Source of the DNA: Xenoacremonium recifei
Taxonomy: Eukaryota; Ascomycota; Sordariomycetes; Hypocreales; Nectriaceae
Length of the DNA stretch: 64,000 nucleotides
Assembly (NCBI GenBank): GCA_012184525.1
Contig: WOFQ01000005.1
Location: 186,001 to 250,000, forward strand
Direction of reading: 5' to 3'
In this document: positions 1-12,695 of the stretch, piece after piece
Position numbering within the stretch: the first letter of the stretch is position 1
How the letters are laid out: the number at the start of each line of letters is the position of its first letter
The notes under the pieces: generated by a model
What the model was told of the DNA's origin: nothing
The model's input: only the letters and a program-made list of their open reading frames with translations
Database searches by the model: none
Program-made: the position numbers and the translations under genes

Positions 1-1
1 C

Positions 2-532
2 ACAACAGTACAGCTTCTACTTCAGCAGGGTGCCAATCCTTCTATTAGGACAAGTTATGGTTGGGCACCTTTACATTGGGCTGCCTCAAATGGTAAAACA
101 AACTGTGTCCGCATGTTGTTAGAAGCTGGGGCAGATGTGAACCCTCTCAGTGACACTCAAAAATCACCGCTGGACATGGTCTTAGGGCGACCAGAGAGGG
201 CAGAGATTGAGAAAATGCTGCGCGAGAAGGGTGCTATGACGAGTGACGAGCTTTATGCACGTCGTGGTGGCATCAGGTTCGACTTCCCGCATCCTATCTC
301 GGAATCGAGTTTAACAGCGATGATGAGGATGTGGCATTATCAAGGTGACGAGAGGAGTGGCAGGGTTTTCACGCGTCGCGAACGCAATTTGTTCACCCAA
401 AATGATGAGGAGGACAGTGGCGGAGATTATAGTAGCGAAGACTACGACTGGGAAGACTATAGCGACGTCTATAGTAGTGGTGGCGACGACGACTCTAGTG
501 AAGAAGATCCCGGCACGAGGAGAGAAGCCTGA
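2..532 (+). CDS. Ankyrin-repeat protein, 3' end only
   Basis: The reading frame is open from the left edge, so only the C-terminal ~176 residues are present. Two ankyrin repeats are readable: one with GWAPLHWAASNGKTNCVRML near bases 60-120, and a following LLEAGADVNPLSD turn. They give the usual alternation of TPLH-like and GADVN-like motifs. After the repeats comes a charged, low-complexity tail rich in Asp, Glu, Ser and Tyr (about residues 130-170). Ankyrin repeats are protein-protein interaction modules, so the partner and role cannot be told from this fragment. The start codon and any upstream introns lie outside the window. The ankyrin assignment is firm; function is unknown. Confidence 0.75.
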   Translation, partial: TTVQLLLQQGANPSIRTSYGWAPLHWAASNGKTNCVRMLLEAGADVNPLSDTQKSPLDMVLGRPERAEIEKMLREKGAMTSDELYARRGGIRFDFPHPISESSLTAMMRMWHYQGDERSGRVFTRRERNLFTQNDEEDSGGDYSSEDYDWEDYSDVYSSGGDDDSSEEDPGTRREA

Positions 533-809
533 GCGACAAAGCCATGGCGGTAGGCATCGATATGTAGTTTCCGAAGCCCTGGTGAGAGTTAACTTGGTGG
601 TCATATATGAGTAGCAACCTTTAGCAGGGGGCGTTGATCATCGACTGCCGTTCCTTGAGTTAAAATATGGTACGCATAGATCTAAATAGGGTTTAATCTA
701 TCTCCCACTGAATTATATCCTCTGTATGAATGGTATCTATATCGTCTCAACTTGCAGACCTGCGTATACTACCCCCCCACACCCCCAACATTACCGGGCC
801 GCTTTGCCC

Positions 810-2101
810 TCACATCGGCCAGACATTCCTGTCTTTCCATGAATAAAGGATCTCGTCTTCTTCATCGATACTGGAGCCGGGAATCGCATTTTTCTTGAGG
901 ACCGGGGCACTGGGGATCCAGTCTCGTTGCCCCAATTGCACCCAATAACCTAACCGAGATGAAGTGTTGTCCAGGTGTCTCCAATGCCGCTCAAGCTGGC
1001 CTCCCAGATATGTCTGTTCCACAAGAGTACCACATGCTCTGGCTTTATTTCTCCGGACTGCATATAATGAGCTCGGAATTGCGACAGATACTTGTCGCAT
1101 CTGAGGCTCTAGCTTCCGGATCATGGCATCGACTGGCCTCATGATCATTTGCTCGGTGAACTTGTACCACTCTTCTCCGTAGACCGGGAAATACGACCAT
1201 AAAGGCTTCAGTTGGCCTTGTAATGAGATGTATATGTTTTTGGTGTTGGCAAAGGTTCTCGGAACGATTTCGAGAAAGGAATAAAATGACTCTAGGTCTG
1301 TTAATGTAGGGACCTCATCTGCGCGATCCTGTCTCGGGAATGGGACGAATTCCCAGAGAATCTCGATTGACTTTATGGAAGCAATACGCTCTGCGGGAAG
1401 CAACTGTGGTAGATGCATCACCAAGTCTTTACTTGAAGTGTGAATCGTGTTTGTGGAATAGAGAATCTCAAGGCCTTCCAAGTACCTAGTCACTGTCAGC
1501 TGAGAATACGAATGACAAAGAGGAAAACGTACGCCTGTCGACAGGAAAGAAGCCAGCCCATTGCTCCAATAAAGCACTTATGGGGCCATTCACCGGGATA
1601 GTAGCCACAAAAGAACTCGTTGCTCACGTCTCCAAAGCGACACCGATCATCACACGGCTGGACCCGATATCCGGGTGGTTTCCGGCGGCATTCAGGGTGG
1701 TTCCGATGACAGACGGAGCTGCGCCAAATCCACTGCTTCGCGGCCGCCGAATCCAGGTTTAGAACCTCCCGGTCACGGCCCGAGCGGCTAACGTTTAGCG
1801 CACAGTGAGTCGAAACCTGCTTTCCAGACGAGGACGAGTCGTGTGAGCGGGGGAGCATTGGGTGGTCATAAAACAAGTCCATATGAACAGTGCGGTCACC
1901 AAAGGCCGTCAGCAATATCTGACGTCGTATCTCCGCGGGCAAGCGTTCGAAAAAGATGCCGTTGGGGGTGATGAATGTCTCCGGGCATGACTCGGATGGG
2001 GTGATTGGACGCGGCCGAGTCTCAGGCAGGACAGGCATCGGGGACTTGCCTTTTTTCTCTGCGATTTTCTTGCGAATCCATTTTGAAACGCCGTGAGGCA
2101 T
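810..2101 (-). CDS. DUF7730-like hypothetical protein (two exons)
   Basis: Two exons (2101-1533 and 1485-810) join across a 47-bp intron with a GTACGT donor and CTAG acceptor, giving 414 residues. The join restores a continuous RQAYLEGLEILYSTNT stretch. Residues 46-60 read FERLPAEIRRQILLTA, the F-box-like/2EXR-like opening common in fungal DUF7730 proteins, followed by a Trp-rich middle and a Cys-containing segment (SCRQAY). No signal peptide or membrane helix is seen. I chose the ATG at 2101 because it opens MPHGVSKWIRKKI; an in-frame ATG about 100 bp upstream is possible. The family is common and expanded in Sordariomycetes and its biochemical role is not known. Exon structure is fairly certain, function is not. 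Confidence 0.7.
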
Positions 2102-3568
2102 GATGCTGTTCAACAGTGGGATTCTAACGTTGAAGGAGAGGAAGGGGGCAGATCCGGGGAAGCTCGGGGTACAGTTTGTACATGTACTGGGCGCATGCAC
2201 GCGCTGCCAAGGTCAGGGATAGGGCGCATTTTAGCCACGGCAATCCCAGCTGCACGCTACATCATACGAGGCAAAGCAGCCGATAATTAGCTGCTGGCGA
2301 CAAGGCCTCTAGTCAGCTGCTGGTCGAGATGCCTTTGCTGCATCACAAATCACATCCCGATGGCGGGGAGCTTAGGTGATTTGCCCGATAAAGGTCGCCG
2401 ATAAGCTGCTCAACGATAAGGCGATGGCTGCCTGAGTCCAGATCAGGCATAAACTTCCCGCCCCACTATCTCCTTCAAGAAAACCCACGCGAAAATTCTC
2501 TCTGGCCTTTCTCTCTTTTCTCTTCATCCAAATTGAACAACGCAAATAACCACGTTCAGGTTTCTCCCAAATGTCGCTGCGAGGCGCGCCGCAAGGCCTG
2601 CGCCCACGACCGTCGACCGTCGAGGAACACAGAATGGAGAGAAAAGCGCACAATCTTGGGTGCGGTGCTTCCCTGCCTTTGCGCCCATGGGGAGGATCGC
2701 AATGATTGATCGTACATACTTCCTGCACATCCCACTATGCTTCGACTTTTGACGCCGCTGGGTCCGCGTGGCCAGTGAGCTGTGACCTTGAACAGCGAGA
2801 TGCCGAGCGAGTCCCGAGGTGTGTGTCAGACGTGGCATGAGGAATTCCGCGGCGAGGCCTGGGTGGCTCACGAAGGATTTGCTGGTTGGTCACGCCTCGT
2901 AGATGAGATGCCAGCTGATCTCGTTGGCTACAGTGACGTGCATCGAAGGAGTGATATCCTCGGCATGTCGCTGTCGGCCTTCATCGATCTCGGCTCTTGA
3001 TTCCATCCTCCCGTAGGCTTACCAGGGCTATCCCTACCCTCATGAGGAGTGGTGCTCTGACGGTGAAGCTCTTTCTGCCCTTGGTGAACAATGCCTTTGT
3101 CATGCTTGCTCCACCGAGTCTGATTCCAAATCACGACTCCTGTCAAATGAGCCCGGCTTCTCCAGACACTCAACGAATTACGTTGGCCTGTCATAATTAT
3201 CACGTGTATAAAGACAGCATAATTTCTGGAACGAGGTATTGCTTCATACATGACTAATTACACTGATATTATCTACCCCACGCATTGCGACCGAGCCCCA
3301 ACTGAGCATCTCGCGTGTCAAAAAGAGCAAAAGCGTTTCCCATACAAACACTCTGCCGTTATCCAGATTTAAAAGCGGCCAGCGGCCAAAAAGAAGAAGC
3401 GAATGAGTTTATTCCCCCGCGTGGGCAGTGTCTCGTGGTCCAGATGTTTTCGTGTTATGCGGATCCGACGTCGAGTAAGTCATCGATCAGCCTGAACGAA
3501 AGAAATTTAATCTGCGGGATGTTAGCGCTCCGTCGCAACAATTGGTTCAAGAGAGATGGTCGACTTAC
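2102..3568. other. Intergenic, no supported gene
   Basis: About 1.5 kb between the DUF7730-like gene and the pheromone precursor. All reading frames here are short, overlap each other on both strands and show no recognisable domain. I see no tRNA or transposase signature. Confidence 0.5.
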
Positions 3569-4324
3569 TTAGTTGAGAGACTCAACGATGTCCATGGCGG
3601 CAGAGCGAATGGCAAGCAGGTCTCGCTTGGCCTTCCAGCATCCCTCACCAGGACGCAGGCACCAAGGCTCGGGATGAGCCTCAGCATTGCGCTTCCAGCA
3701 GCCCTCGCCAGGTCGGAGGCACCAAGGCTCGGCGTCACGCTTGGCGAAGAAAGCCGGGTCGAAGGGCTTCTCGTCGAGCGCATCGGCATCAGCATCGGCA
3801 GACCCAATGGCGCTGAGAACGGCCTCGGCCGCACGCTTAGCCTTCCAGCAGCCCTGTCCGGGGCGCAGGCACCATCTCTTGTCCTCGGAATAGGGGTCAG
3901 CCTTGGCGTGGGCGTCACGCTTCCAGCAGCCCTCGCCAGGTCGGAGGCACCACGGCTCAGGAGCGGCATCACGCTTCTCCTTGTCGTCATCTGAGTCGGT
4001 GTCGAACTCGTTGTCAAGTCCGAGGTCGCCGTAGAAGGCATATGGGTCCCCAGAGGTGAGGGCAATGAGGTTGGCCAATTCGTTGATCTGGCGCTTGGCC
4101 ATGAAGGCGGCACCGCCGGGCTGGTTGCTGAACTCGGCGGCCGGGCTGCGCTCCGAGAGGCCCCCGGAGGAGTGGATGGCCTCGGTGAAGGCATCAGCAG
4201 CACGCTTGACCTTCCAACAGCCCTCTCCTGGGCGAAGGCACCAGGGCTCGGGCTCTGCCTCAGGGGCAGGGGCGGCAAGGACGCCCGTCAGGAAGATGGC
4301 AGCAGTAGCGAGGGTGAACTTCAT
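3569..4324 (-). CDS. Alpha-type peptide mating pheromone precursor, five repeats
   Basis: A 251-residue secretory prepropeptide. Residues 1-18 (MKFTLATAAIFLTGVLAA) form a signal peptide. Five copies of a WC-L-R-P-G-[EQ]-G-CW decapeptide sit at residues 28-37, 125-134, 151-160, 201-210 and 221-230. Each is followed by Lys or Lys-Arg; KR dibasic sites fit Kex2 cleavage, and upstream X-Ala/X-Pro pairs (DAAPEP, DAEP, NAEAHPEP) fit Ste13-like dipeptidyl trimming. This is the architecture of Sordariomycete alpha-factor precursors (Ppg1/MFalpha), whose product signals to the Ste2-type receptor on the opposite mating type. Four copies carry Glu at position 7 and the third carries Gln. The ATG chosen begins the signal peptide; the open frame extends upstream without other support. 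Family assignment is very secure. Confidence 0.95.
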   Translation of the reverse strand: MKFTLATAAIFLTGVLAAPAPEAEPEPWCLRPGEGCWKVKRAADAFTEAIHSSGGLSERSPAAEFSNQPGGAAFMAKRQINELANLIALTSGDPYAFYGDLGLDNEFDTDSDDDKEKRDAAPEPWCLRPGEGCWKRDAHAKADPYSEDKRWCLRPGQGCWKAKRAAEAVLSAIGSADADADALDEKPFDPAFFAKRDAEPWCLRPGEGCWKRNAEAHPEPWCLRPGEGCWKAKRDLLAIRSAAMDIVESLN

Positions 4325-7300
4325 GTTGTCTTGGTTTGAGAAGTCTTGTGTGTGTTGTTGGTGATAGTGATTGTTTCTGAGAAACCGGAACGGCACTCGT
4401 TGATATTTGGAAATGTTCTTGTCTGAAGGAAAGGTTGTCAAGTTGATGGCCTTCTTGTGTTTGTTGAACGAGCTTGAGATCGAGAGGTGAGAAGGACGAA
4501 CAGCTGACTTTATAGAAAACAAAAGCCGTGAATGGGCTTTCGTCTACTGTTCTCACGGCCATGATCACGTTTGCTGAGAGTTGCCGTGTCAATTGGCTGT
4601 CGGCTCTATTGATGGGTGGGATCAATAGACCAGTGAAGTGAGAAGATGTAGCCAAGGCTGGCCCCACGAGCCCAACTTTTCGGACATCCTCTGAGTACTA
4701 TCACAAAGAGGATATGAGCAATCAGCATAAACACTCGTCGTAAGTCAATGCGATGAGTCGCACGTGTGTGTGGATAGGGGGGGTTTCTTTGGTGCGCAGT
4801 TGAGGCGCATTGGGCTTGTCACGGTGGAAGCAGGGCGAGGAGAGCGAATCAACGTGGAGGCTCTTTCATCTAGCCTCCTAAAGGGTTCAGATCGTCTCAT
4901 CAGAGTTCTGCTTCGCGAAGTTGGTTGGAGGAGAGCATTCCTAGTCATCGCCCGTGCAGCCCGTGATCGAAGGCCACGCATACCCATGCGCAGGAGCATG
5001 AACCATCACCTGAAATGTCTTAACCTTAAACGACGAAGCTTCCAGGGATAATTCAGCCCCGTCACGAACCCGAAGTTTCCGGGGGCGCTATTTGTTGACG
5101 AGGTGAAGCCCCTGGTCAAGGTTCTTATTGAGGCTCTATTGACAACCATTTTGGGCTTAAGTGCAGTTTACAGCCACAACCGCCCGAATGCGAAAAAGAA
5201 AGAAATCTTCTCATGTGATTCAGTACAAAGAGTGAACACTGGAGTGCAAGCGACGTTATTTTTCGTATCCGGGTGCCGGCACAGGGTGGTCGAATGGTCG
5301 CTTGGAGGCCACGACGTATGGAGCGGCCCCTTACGCTCAAGCGCTTCACGTTGCGACGAACTCAGGTCAACCCCTTGCACCGCCTCAAGCTTCACCTGAA
5401 GCTTGGGTCAATACGAGGTCATGCTTCTGGTCCAGGCGGATATTCCCTCAAGCTTCACTGTGCGTCGTCCACCAGTGATTGAAGTATCCTTACGACAAAT
5501 GGCACTGTGTCAGTTTCGGTCAGCTGGCAGCTGAATTGAGCGCTGGAGGCGTGCGAAGAGCATTGGACAGGCGAAATTGGACACATTAACTGAAGACACG
5601 AAGCATATTCTGTCGAGCTGGATGGTTGATGTTGGAGTCTTCAGTCGCTTCCGAGAAGTTGATACCCATTTGCTGCCTCTCACCCTCGGCTCAGAATCGA
5701 CACAGACAAACCCCGCTGTCGATTTGTTTCTTTAGCAAAGTTGAAGAGAGAAAACAAGAAAGTCTTCCAGCTATCATTGCCGCGACGTCTTGGCCGATGA
5801 GTGTGTTGTCGCCCGCGATTTGTGAGTGCACAGTGCAGACTGTTGGATCGACGCCATAGGGCAGAGAACCGGGGCACCTACCTGAAGCTGAGCAACGTTT
5901 GAGACCTCAATCAATCGTCAACAACCCAAGAGAGCTTGGTCCATGGTTCTTGAACGGTTACAGCTCCTTGAAGCATGGATACTTCAGCTCTATCTTCCGC
6001 GACGAATGATGGCGTCGTCTTGTGACGTAGCAGAGCTTCCAACCCGCACTTAATCTATTGACAAGCCAAATCCGAAGCCACCATATCAACGCTCTGTCAA
6101 TTGCCCAAGCTCAAGTATGGTGGCCAGTCCAATATCCGCGCCGCTTCTACCGCCGTCGTCCGGCTTGATGAGCCGTCGCGCCAACTTTGATGTGGCGTTC
6201 CGGGAAGTCCAAGCCGGCCTAGAAGCTTGAGCTGCAAACTATCGACGGCGGAGAAGACGCCGTCAGGTTTGGATTACTAGTCAGCAGGAAGCTGTGTCTG
6301 ACTAAATGAGATTTGCATGTGTCGAATACATGGGAGGGTGGGAAAGGTGCCTCCCTCTCGGGCCCCTGTCAGCCTGAGCTCTGCGAAATTGACCAAAAAC
6401 GTTTGAGCATCGCTGATCATCATATAACAGTACATTGACGGGCAAAGATAGTATGGATCCTTGCCGAATTCAATCATTTGACCTGAAAGCTGCTCATCGA
6501 GAAGCTCTTGTGGCTTGCGCGGAAGGCTGGCTGGAAGAGCGGGAATGTGAGAGCCTAGGAGGTGCTTGCAACCACACACGCCATGTGCGGAGGGCCTAGA
6601 CTGACTCTGAAAGGACTATTGATGCAAGCTCTAGTTCCTCCGAATCAATAAAATCTTCTCCTCTTTGCCGCGCCTTTCTTGCCCTGCATCGATCAAATAT
6701 CCCAGCCAATTGACTTCCTCCAGCAGCCCTTCCGCGCCTCGTCTCTTCGACATTGGAATGTGCTCCAAGTTGCCTAACTTGAAGCGCCGTCCTGCAACGC
6801 TCGTTTCGTGTGGTATCAATTTCGTGTCGGTGCAGACGACCATCAGGGTCATGCACACGGCGATTCGAGGCCCTCTCGACAGTCGCGCTTCTTCCATGAT
6901 GCGATCATGCCGACACGCCTGGCTACGGCATTAAGAACCACGCAAAAAGCGATATGACAGATAAGTGCCTTCGTTATTCATGCCCGAGTGCTACCAGCTT
7001 GACAAATGATTAAGGCCAGATGAAACTTTGACCATAAAGGCTTCACCTTCGTCATCCTTCAGGAACTAACATTTTCGCGGCGATCTTGCTCATGTGAAAC
7101 GTACCCTTTGCTTCATTACAACGATGAGTAAATTGCACTCTTCGCTAAGAATTGAGAGATTTTTTTTTATTTTTATTTTTTCTCGATTCCAAAAGAAATC
7201 CATGACTCTACTACGACTGGCCTTGTCGCAGTGACGCAACGGAGTCACCGAAAACATGCATTTCCAAGGAGACGTCGCTTTGCACTACCTGTTAGTGATT

Positions 7301-8295
7301 TCTGCCTAGGCGAGATATTTTCCCCCATCTTTTGGATAGAGAATTTCTTTTTTAAAGGAGCGATAATTGGCCTGCGACTTCTCCATCTCTTTCTTCCAAA
7401 GGTGCAGCCAAGACTTCAAATTTGGCATAAAAGATTGATGTCTCGACGAGAAGCTTGGTTATCGACTAGGTCCTCCCATCGTAGCAACCACAAGCAATAT
7501 ACAGGAAAGATAAACTAAAAGGTTATGCAACCTCACTGCATCTGACTGGCTACAAGGGCTCTTGACTCTATTCTGAGCGATGTATATTCACACCGCAATT
7601 TGTTACGGCACTGGCTTACCACTGTATCCCCTTATTGACATACACTTCAATCAAGCACGTGCTATCGGACAAGCTCAAACTCAACGAGACATGGTTCAGT
7701 TGACACGTTGACGGCACCACCCTTTCAAAATGACCGTTTCCTGCCACGCAAACTTTAACCGTTTCTATCCGACGGGGCTCTGTCCGAGAAATGTCGTCGC
7801 CCGGGATCCTAGGGAAACGACTTGCCGGTGTAGGGTAGTCGGTTAACTCGGAAGCCGTAGGCATCACACCCTCATTATTTTACACGTATTTTAGACAATT
7901 ACGATCTTCTTACGGCTCCTAGCTGTGAAGCTATTCTCAACAATACGTAATAGTGACCTGGTTTAAACTCAGGACGGTTTCTTGTGGCTCGCCCAACCCC
8001 ACGTTTCTGGATCCTGTCATGGAACACTCAGTGTGCTTGATGTTGATATTGATCGTCACCGCAGACCAGTCGGAAAATGCTGTAGTGACGGCTACCGGGC
8101 CCCTGAAGTCGTTTCCCAACCGTTGACGTCCTGGTTAGCTTCGCGCTACCTGCTCCAGTTGACAATGCGTACGCACCGAGACATTACGCACAAAGTAGGC
8201 ACTCAAACGCTGAGATATCATGATTGATAGGCACATGTCGCGAAATGGGATTATTAGTATTATATTTATTTGAGAAGTATACATATACCGACGGA
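4325..8295. other. Long gene-poor stretch (~4 kb)
   Basis: It holds the pheromone-gene leader at its left end and then nearly 4 kb with only short overlapping reading frames that resemble no family. A T-rich tract lies near 7160-7190, and a short HindIII-centred inverted repeat (TCAAGCTTCACCTGAAGCTTG) near 5387-5407. I see no tRNA, transposase or terminal repeats. Confidence 0.45.
4508..4515 (-). promoter_or_regulatory. TATA-like element upstream of the pheromone gene
   Basis: On the minus strand this reads CTATAAAG, about 185 bp upstream of the pheromone ATG, a plausible core promoter for a strongly expressed single-exon gene. Inferred from sequence and position only. Confidence 0.4.
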
Positions 8296-9420
8296 CTAGA
8301 AGCCCCTTGGTGCGAGATGCACCTCAGATGACGACTTGGACAGACCTTCTAGATCACCTGTCTTTGCCATGCCAATCGTTGAATCTGCTGATGATGACTT
8401 GCCTCCGAGACTCCGTATCTCGTCGTCGTGTCGATGTTCTCGCTGGACGATAATCTCGGTCGTCATCATCACTCCTTTGTTGCGCCCCGAACCCTCCCCC
8501 AAATCCCCCTCCTCGCCGCCCATCGCATATGCTTGATAGGAAAAGTCTGCAGGCTTGTCGCCGCCAGTGTTGCTGACGAACGTATCGAGGGCGATGCCAG
8601 TCTTGTTTCCTGTGGCGGTACCGTGGGTATGACTTCGAGCGCCAGAACTGGCATCCTTGTTGCCAGTTGTCATCTCGACGAGGCGGTTGAGGATGGTGAA
8701 CTCGAGCTTCAACTTCGCGCTGTAGACCCATGCTTTATAGGCGGTCTGGACCTCGTACTGATTCGCGTATTCGAGGCCCAAGATGGTGATATCGAATAAT
8801 ATGATGAGGATGTTGACGAAGATGAGGTGGTTCATGAGTCGCCGGCTGGACTTGCGATTGCGGATACTCTGGTCCAGCCGCATGAGTTTGACCGTCTCGA
8901 CGATGTAGAAGCTCGACAAGATGATTTCTTGTATGAAGAAGATGGTGACTTGAATCTTTTCCATTATCGCATACGGCTGTGCCCAGATCGAAGGGTTAGA
9001 GCTGAAGGAGCCGTAAACCATTGGAATGATGGCGCCATGGCAGATGACACCGTCAATGATGATCATCCACAAGATTATCTTTAGGCGGGTTTGACTGCGC
9101 AGGACGAGATGCAGTCGTGACCAAAGCACCAGCGACTGCCCCGTCACCATGGCCACCCATCCCAAGCAAATCAAGGTGGCCGCCAAGTATCCCAGTGATG
9201 CCGACGCATAGTATTTGACGAGGAAACCGGCGCAGTAGAAGGGAATGCCCCAGGAGGCGCCCAAAAAAGACCAATAGTATAGCCCTGAGTGCCGCTTGAA
9301 GGTTTGCCAGATAATAAACGTCAGCTCGATGAAGTTGTAAAGGGCTATGGAGAGGAAGACGATGATGATGGTCTCGGTGACGAATGAAGCATCGCCCAAC
9401 CCAGACCCGAAGGCGGCCAT
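8296..9420 (-). CDS. Seven-helix integral membrane protein, DUF7703-like
   Basis: A single-exon protein of 374 residues starting MAAFGSGLGDASFVTETIII. I see about seven hydrophobic segments in the first 260 residues, such as ETIIIVFLSIALYNFIELTF, GYLAATLICLGWVAMV and LIFVNILIILFDITIL. A hydrophilic Ser/Gly/charged cytosolic tail of about 110 residues follows. This pattern matches the fungal DUF7703 family, which is distantly PTH11/GPCR-like. A receptor or sensor role is only an inference. The frame stays open upstream (to about 9651), but the ATG at 9420 directly precedes the first helix and the upstream residues lack membrane or domain features. No ligand or partner can be named. Confidence 0.75.
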   Translation of the reverse strand: MAAFGSGLGDASFVTETIIIVFLSIALYNFIELTFIIWQTFKRHSGLYYWSFLGASWGIPFYCAGFLVKYYASASLGYLAATLICLGWVAMVTGQSLVLWSRLHLVLRSQTRLKIILWMIIIDGVICHGAIIPMVYGSFSSNPSIWAQPYAIMEKIQVTIFFIQEIILSSFYIVETVKLMRLDQSIRNRKSSRRLMNHLIFVNILIILFDITILGLEYANQYEVQTAYKAWVYSAKLKLEFTILNRLVEMTTGNKDASSGARSHTHGTATGNKTGIALDTFVSNTGGDKPADFSYQAYAMGGEEGDLGEGSGRNKGVMMTTEIIVQREHRHDDEIRSLGGKSSSADSTIGMAKTGDLEGLSKSSSEVHLAPRGF

Positions 9421-12400
9421 GGCTGAGAGAATAGGCTCGTCGTGTATTGAGCTCGATATAAAGAACGACAGTCCTGGATAGGGACCTTCAAAGCATTGTA
9501 AATGGTGGCAGGCCCCGACACGACGACGAACGAAACAGCAGAGTTTGAGCGTACACGAGGGGACTGCGAGACATATTATGTGCAAATCGCCCGGGTCTCG
9601 CTCGTCGATGTACCAGCTTGCGGCGCCATACCTGGACCAGGATGCCATCATTCCTCCATCGAGGTCAGCCCGTCCAGTCGAGTCCAGCCAAGTCCAAGGT
9701 ACCAGTCCATAACCGGGGAAGACACAGAAATACAGATCTCCAAGAGGCTCATGTGAGCAAGTGCAAGTACACGCTACAAAGCATCGTACACCTACCGAAT
9801 TAGCAGCCCGCCAGCCGCGACGCTGGCAGCTCGAGGCATCCCTGTAGGGCCAACCCAGATCACCACGCCTACATCCCTGATCCTGCCCAGTCTTGGGACG
9901 CTTTGCTAAGCCTGCCTCCTCTTTGGCTGGCCTCGAGTCATTTGCCTGACTCGCCCCCCCGTCTCCGCGCGCGAGCGAAGCAGGGCTTTAGAGTTTCTCG
10001 GCGTGTCGATCACGCTGGCTAGGTTGAATTGTAGCGCCTGCGCGGATGCTCCGCCGGGACGCCGAGATGGCCTGCCGGAAGAGACCCGAAAGAGGCCCGG
10101 GATAAGGAAGCTGGAGAAAGATGGGAAGATTGGGCATTAGATGGCTCGAGATCCTTCAAGAGGTCTCGGGGCTTTCGTTGGGATGGTCTGGCTCTTGTGC
10201 ATCATCATCGGGAGTGTCCGAGCCGGCCGTGTCCATGCGTTGCGCACATGCAATGCTGGGATCCGGATTGTTATTGGAGGTGTTTCGCATTGCATGGACG
10301 AAGCTGCAGACCTCTCCAAGGAATCCTAGACAACACCGACTCTGAATCCGAAAACCATTACGGTGTGTTCCGTACTGTCTACTCTGTATAAGGCAACTTT
10401 GTGAGACACCCAGCTCCTGGCCTCTTCCCCGCCTAACTTACCAGCTTCCATCACTCCCCGGGACTTCTTCTGGTCTGTTCCTCTATGCGAAAACTCCTGG
10501 AGCACCTCCTTGATCGCTGAAGACGTGGCCCAAGCACTGGGGACGCTCTAGCTGCCCGACGGGACGCTACCGAGAATGCCGATTTGCTGCGCCATCCTCG
10601 ACAAGTGGACTGACAGGGGCTCTCCCCGCGTTTCTTAGTGGTTATAGTGCGATGCTTGGCGGCACTTTGAGCTTGATTGTCGGTGACGAGGGTGCCTTCA
10701 GCTCAGCGCTCAGCCTGCATGGCTCTGAACCATGGTTAGTTCGTCGTTGTTCGGGACGGTCACGGTGCTTCTCAATTGTGCATTCGTATTGAACTGCCAA
10801 GATACCGTATTTGACCCATTTCCCTACAGGTGCGCTGAAAACTCGCAGACTTCAATCAAACCTACCCCCAACAAACAAATGGACCGATAACAAAGGCTGG
10901 TACTGTTCCAACTCCAGGCACGATGACGATCGACTTGCGACTGGACTCCGCTGATCGCTGGCAACGATTACAACGGTCCCCAAGCTATCTGCCGCGACTG
11001 ACCGAGCGAGAGCCGACCAACTTCGCGAGATTCAACTATTGTTGCTGTCTGGAAATCCCGCTCGCATTCTCGCCAGCTCTGATCAACGCTCTTGGGGAGA
11101 TTCCGGGCCAGCTAGCCACAGGTCAAAGGGGCCGAGCTTATGCAGGAACTAAAGTCACCGGCTTAAGCCACGCTGTCAGAGAAAAACTTAGAAGTCTGTT
11201 GAGGAAATTCTACGACGGGTGCCCTGATTTGATTTCAGGCGTGGCGGATGACTGGCCACGAGGAGAAACACGGCAGCTTGCTCTTTAGTGTCTGTCGGGA
11301 TGTTGTAGCCGTCGACGTTTCGGCACAGCCAATGCGTAGTCAAGATGGGGAGCAGAGGTTGATCCTCACCGATCCTCTGATAATTAGTGTGAGACTCGAT
11401 AACGGAGGTGCATCTGACGGGCGGCACCTCGACCGATGGAAAATGCCGGAGTATTTGCCAGAAATTAAGAGGCGGGAAGATGCCTGCTAGGCTTTTCGCA
11501 GCATGATTACTGCGCCAAGTGAAAGACTACCCGAGATGGGGAATAGGCTGAAACTTTTCCTTGTGGCTTGCTGGGTTCATGACTTGGGATTGGCATCCGC
11601 ATGGGAGAGAGATATCTCGACCGAGTGTTTCTTGTGGATGGCTCTCAGACCAATCCCTCTGCATGGTTTCAACAGGGAATCATCTGCAATGACCCCTCAA
11701 TTGTGTGCTGTTGCAGGTCTTACCCATGGGCAACAAGGGTTTTCACCGGTCCCAGACTGTCGGATCGATCACTGATGACAGGTCAACTCAGGGACCTGTC
11801 AGTGGGACCAGTGTTGCAGAAAAAGCAACACTTTGTTCAAGATGCATGTTCTAGAATCACTAGACTTCCGCGCTGTCTGTTTCAGTACGTTGCCCAGCTT
11901 CTTCATTAGGCCTTATGCGGCGAATTGCCTATGTAAGTTCGTCTGCAGAGATAAACGCATTTTCGGGTCTCCCAGTCCTTTGAACACACGGCTAGTTCTT
12001 GAGAGAAAAATATTCCTACGTACAAGTTAAAGTGAAGACAGCATACTGATCCAAATTTAGAAATTTGTCTCCTTTGCTCGAATTTAGAATCCCGATTTGC
12101 CAAATGCATCGCCAAAGACTGTAAGAATGGGACCGACTGCATCTTTCACAACCGCAGCGACATCGGGTTGGAATATAAATCCTAACTTCAATAAACTGAT
12201 ACAAACATTCCTCTCGATATGCCATCAGAATGCTTTGTTGCATTAAATTGAATAATTGGTCGCTCACTAAATAATTTGGAATAAACACAGAGCTTGGCCA
12301 ATGACCTGATCACAGAAACATAGACAGATCGGGAAACATGGAGAGTTTGCTCCTTTTAGCCAAAAGCCGGCGCTAAATCTCGGTGAGATCTGCCTCCCGT

Positions 12401-12695
12401 TACGGAGGATGAGGGGCGACACCGAGACTGACATCATGACTTGAAGCGCGAGAATCTGGTCAAGCGAATCAGACGGACGGGAATGGTCAGGAATTCTGGA
12501 TACTAAGTGTGTGGACGATTGTAACGTGCGCGGCTGTTCAGAAGATGTGTAGTGAGTGTAAGATGTCATGTCGTCATAGAAGTTGACTTATACCCGGCAT
12601 CATAGAAAAGAGAGTCGAGGGCAAATGGCAAATGAAGAGCAACGGATATAATACAACAGAAGTCTCAACCAGCCAAGGTTCGTTAGTCAACTGCA
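9421..12695. other. Gene-poor region upstream of catalase (~3.3 kb)
   Basis: No reading frame here carries a recognisable domain; the longest is about 120 codons near 10923 with no protein-like pattern. The right end is the catalase promoter. I see no tRNA or transposon signature. Confidence 0.45.

Noticed and set aside
3542..3994. Plus-strand frames over the pheromone repeats
   Set aside because: They are repetitive only because the pheromone repeats on the other strand are; no start or signal fits.
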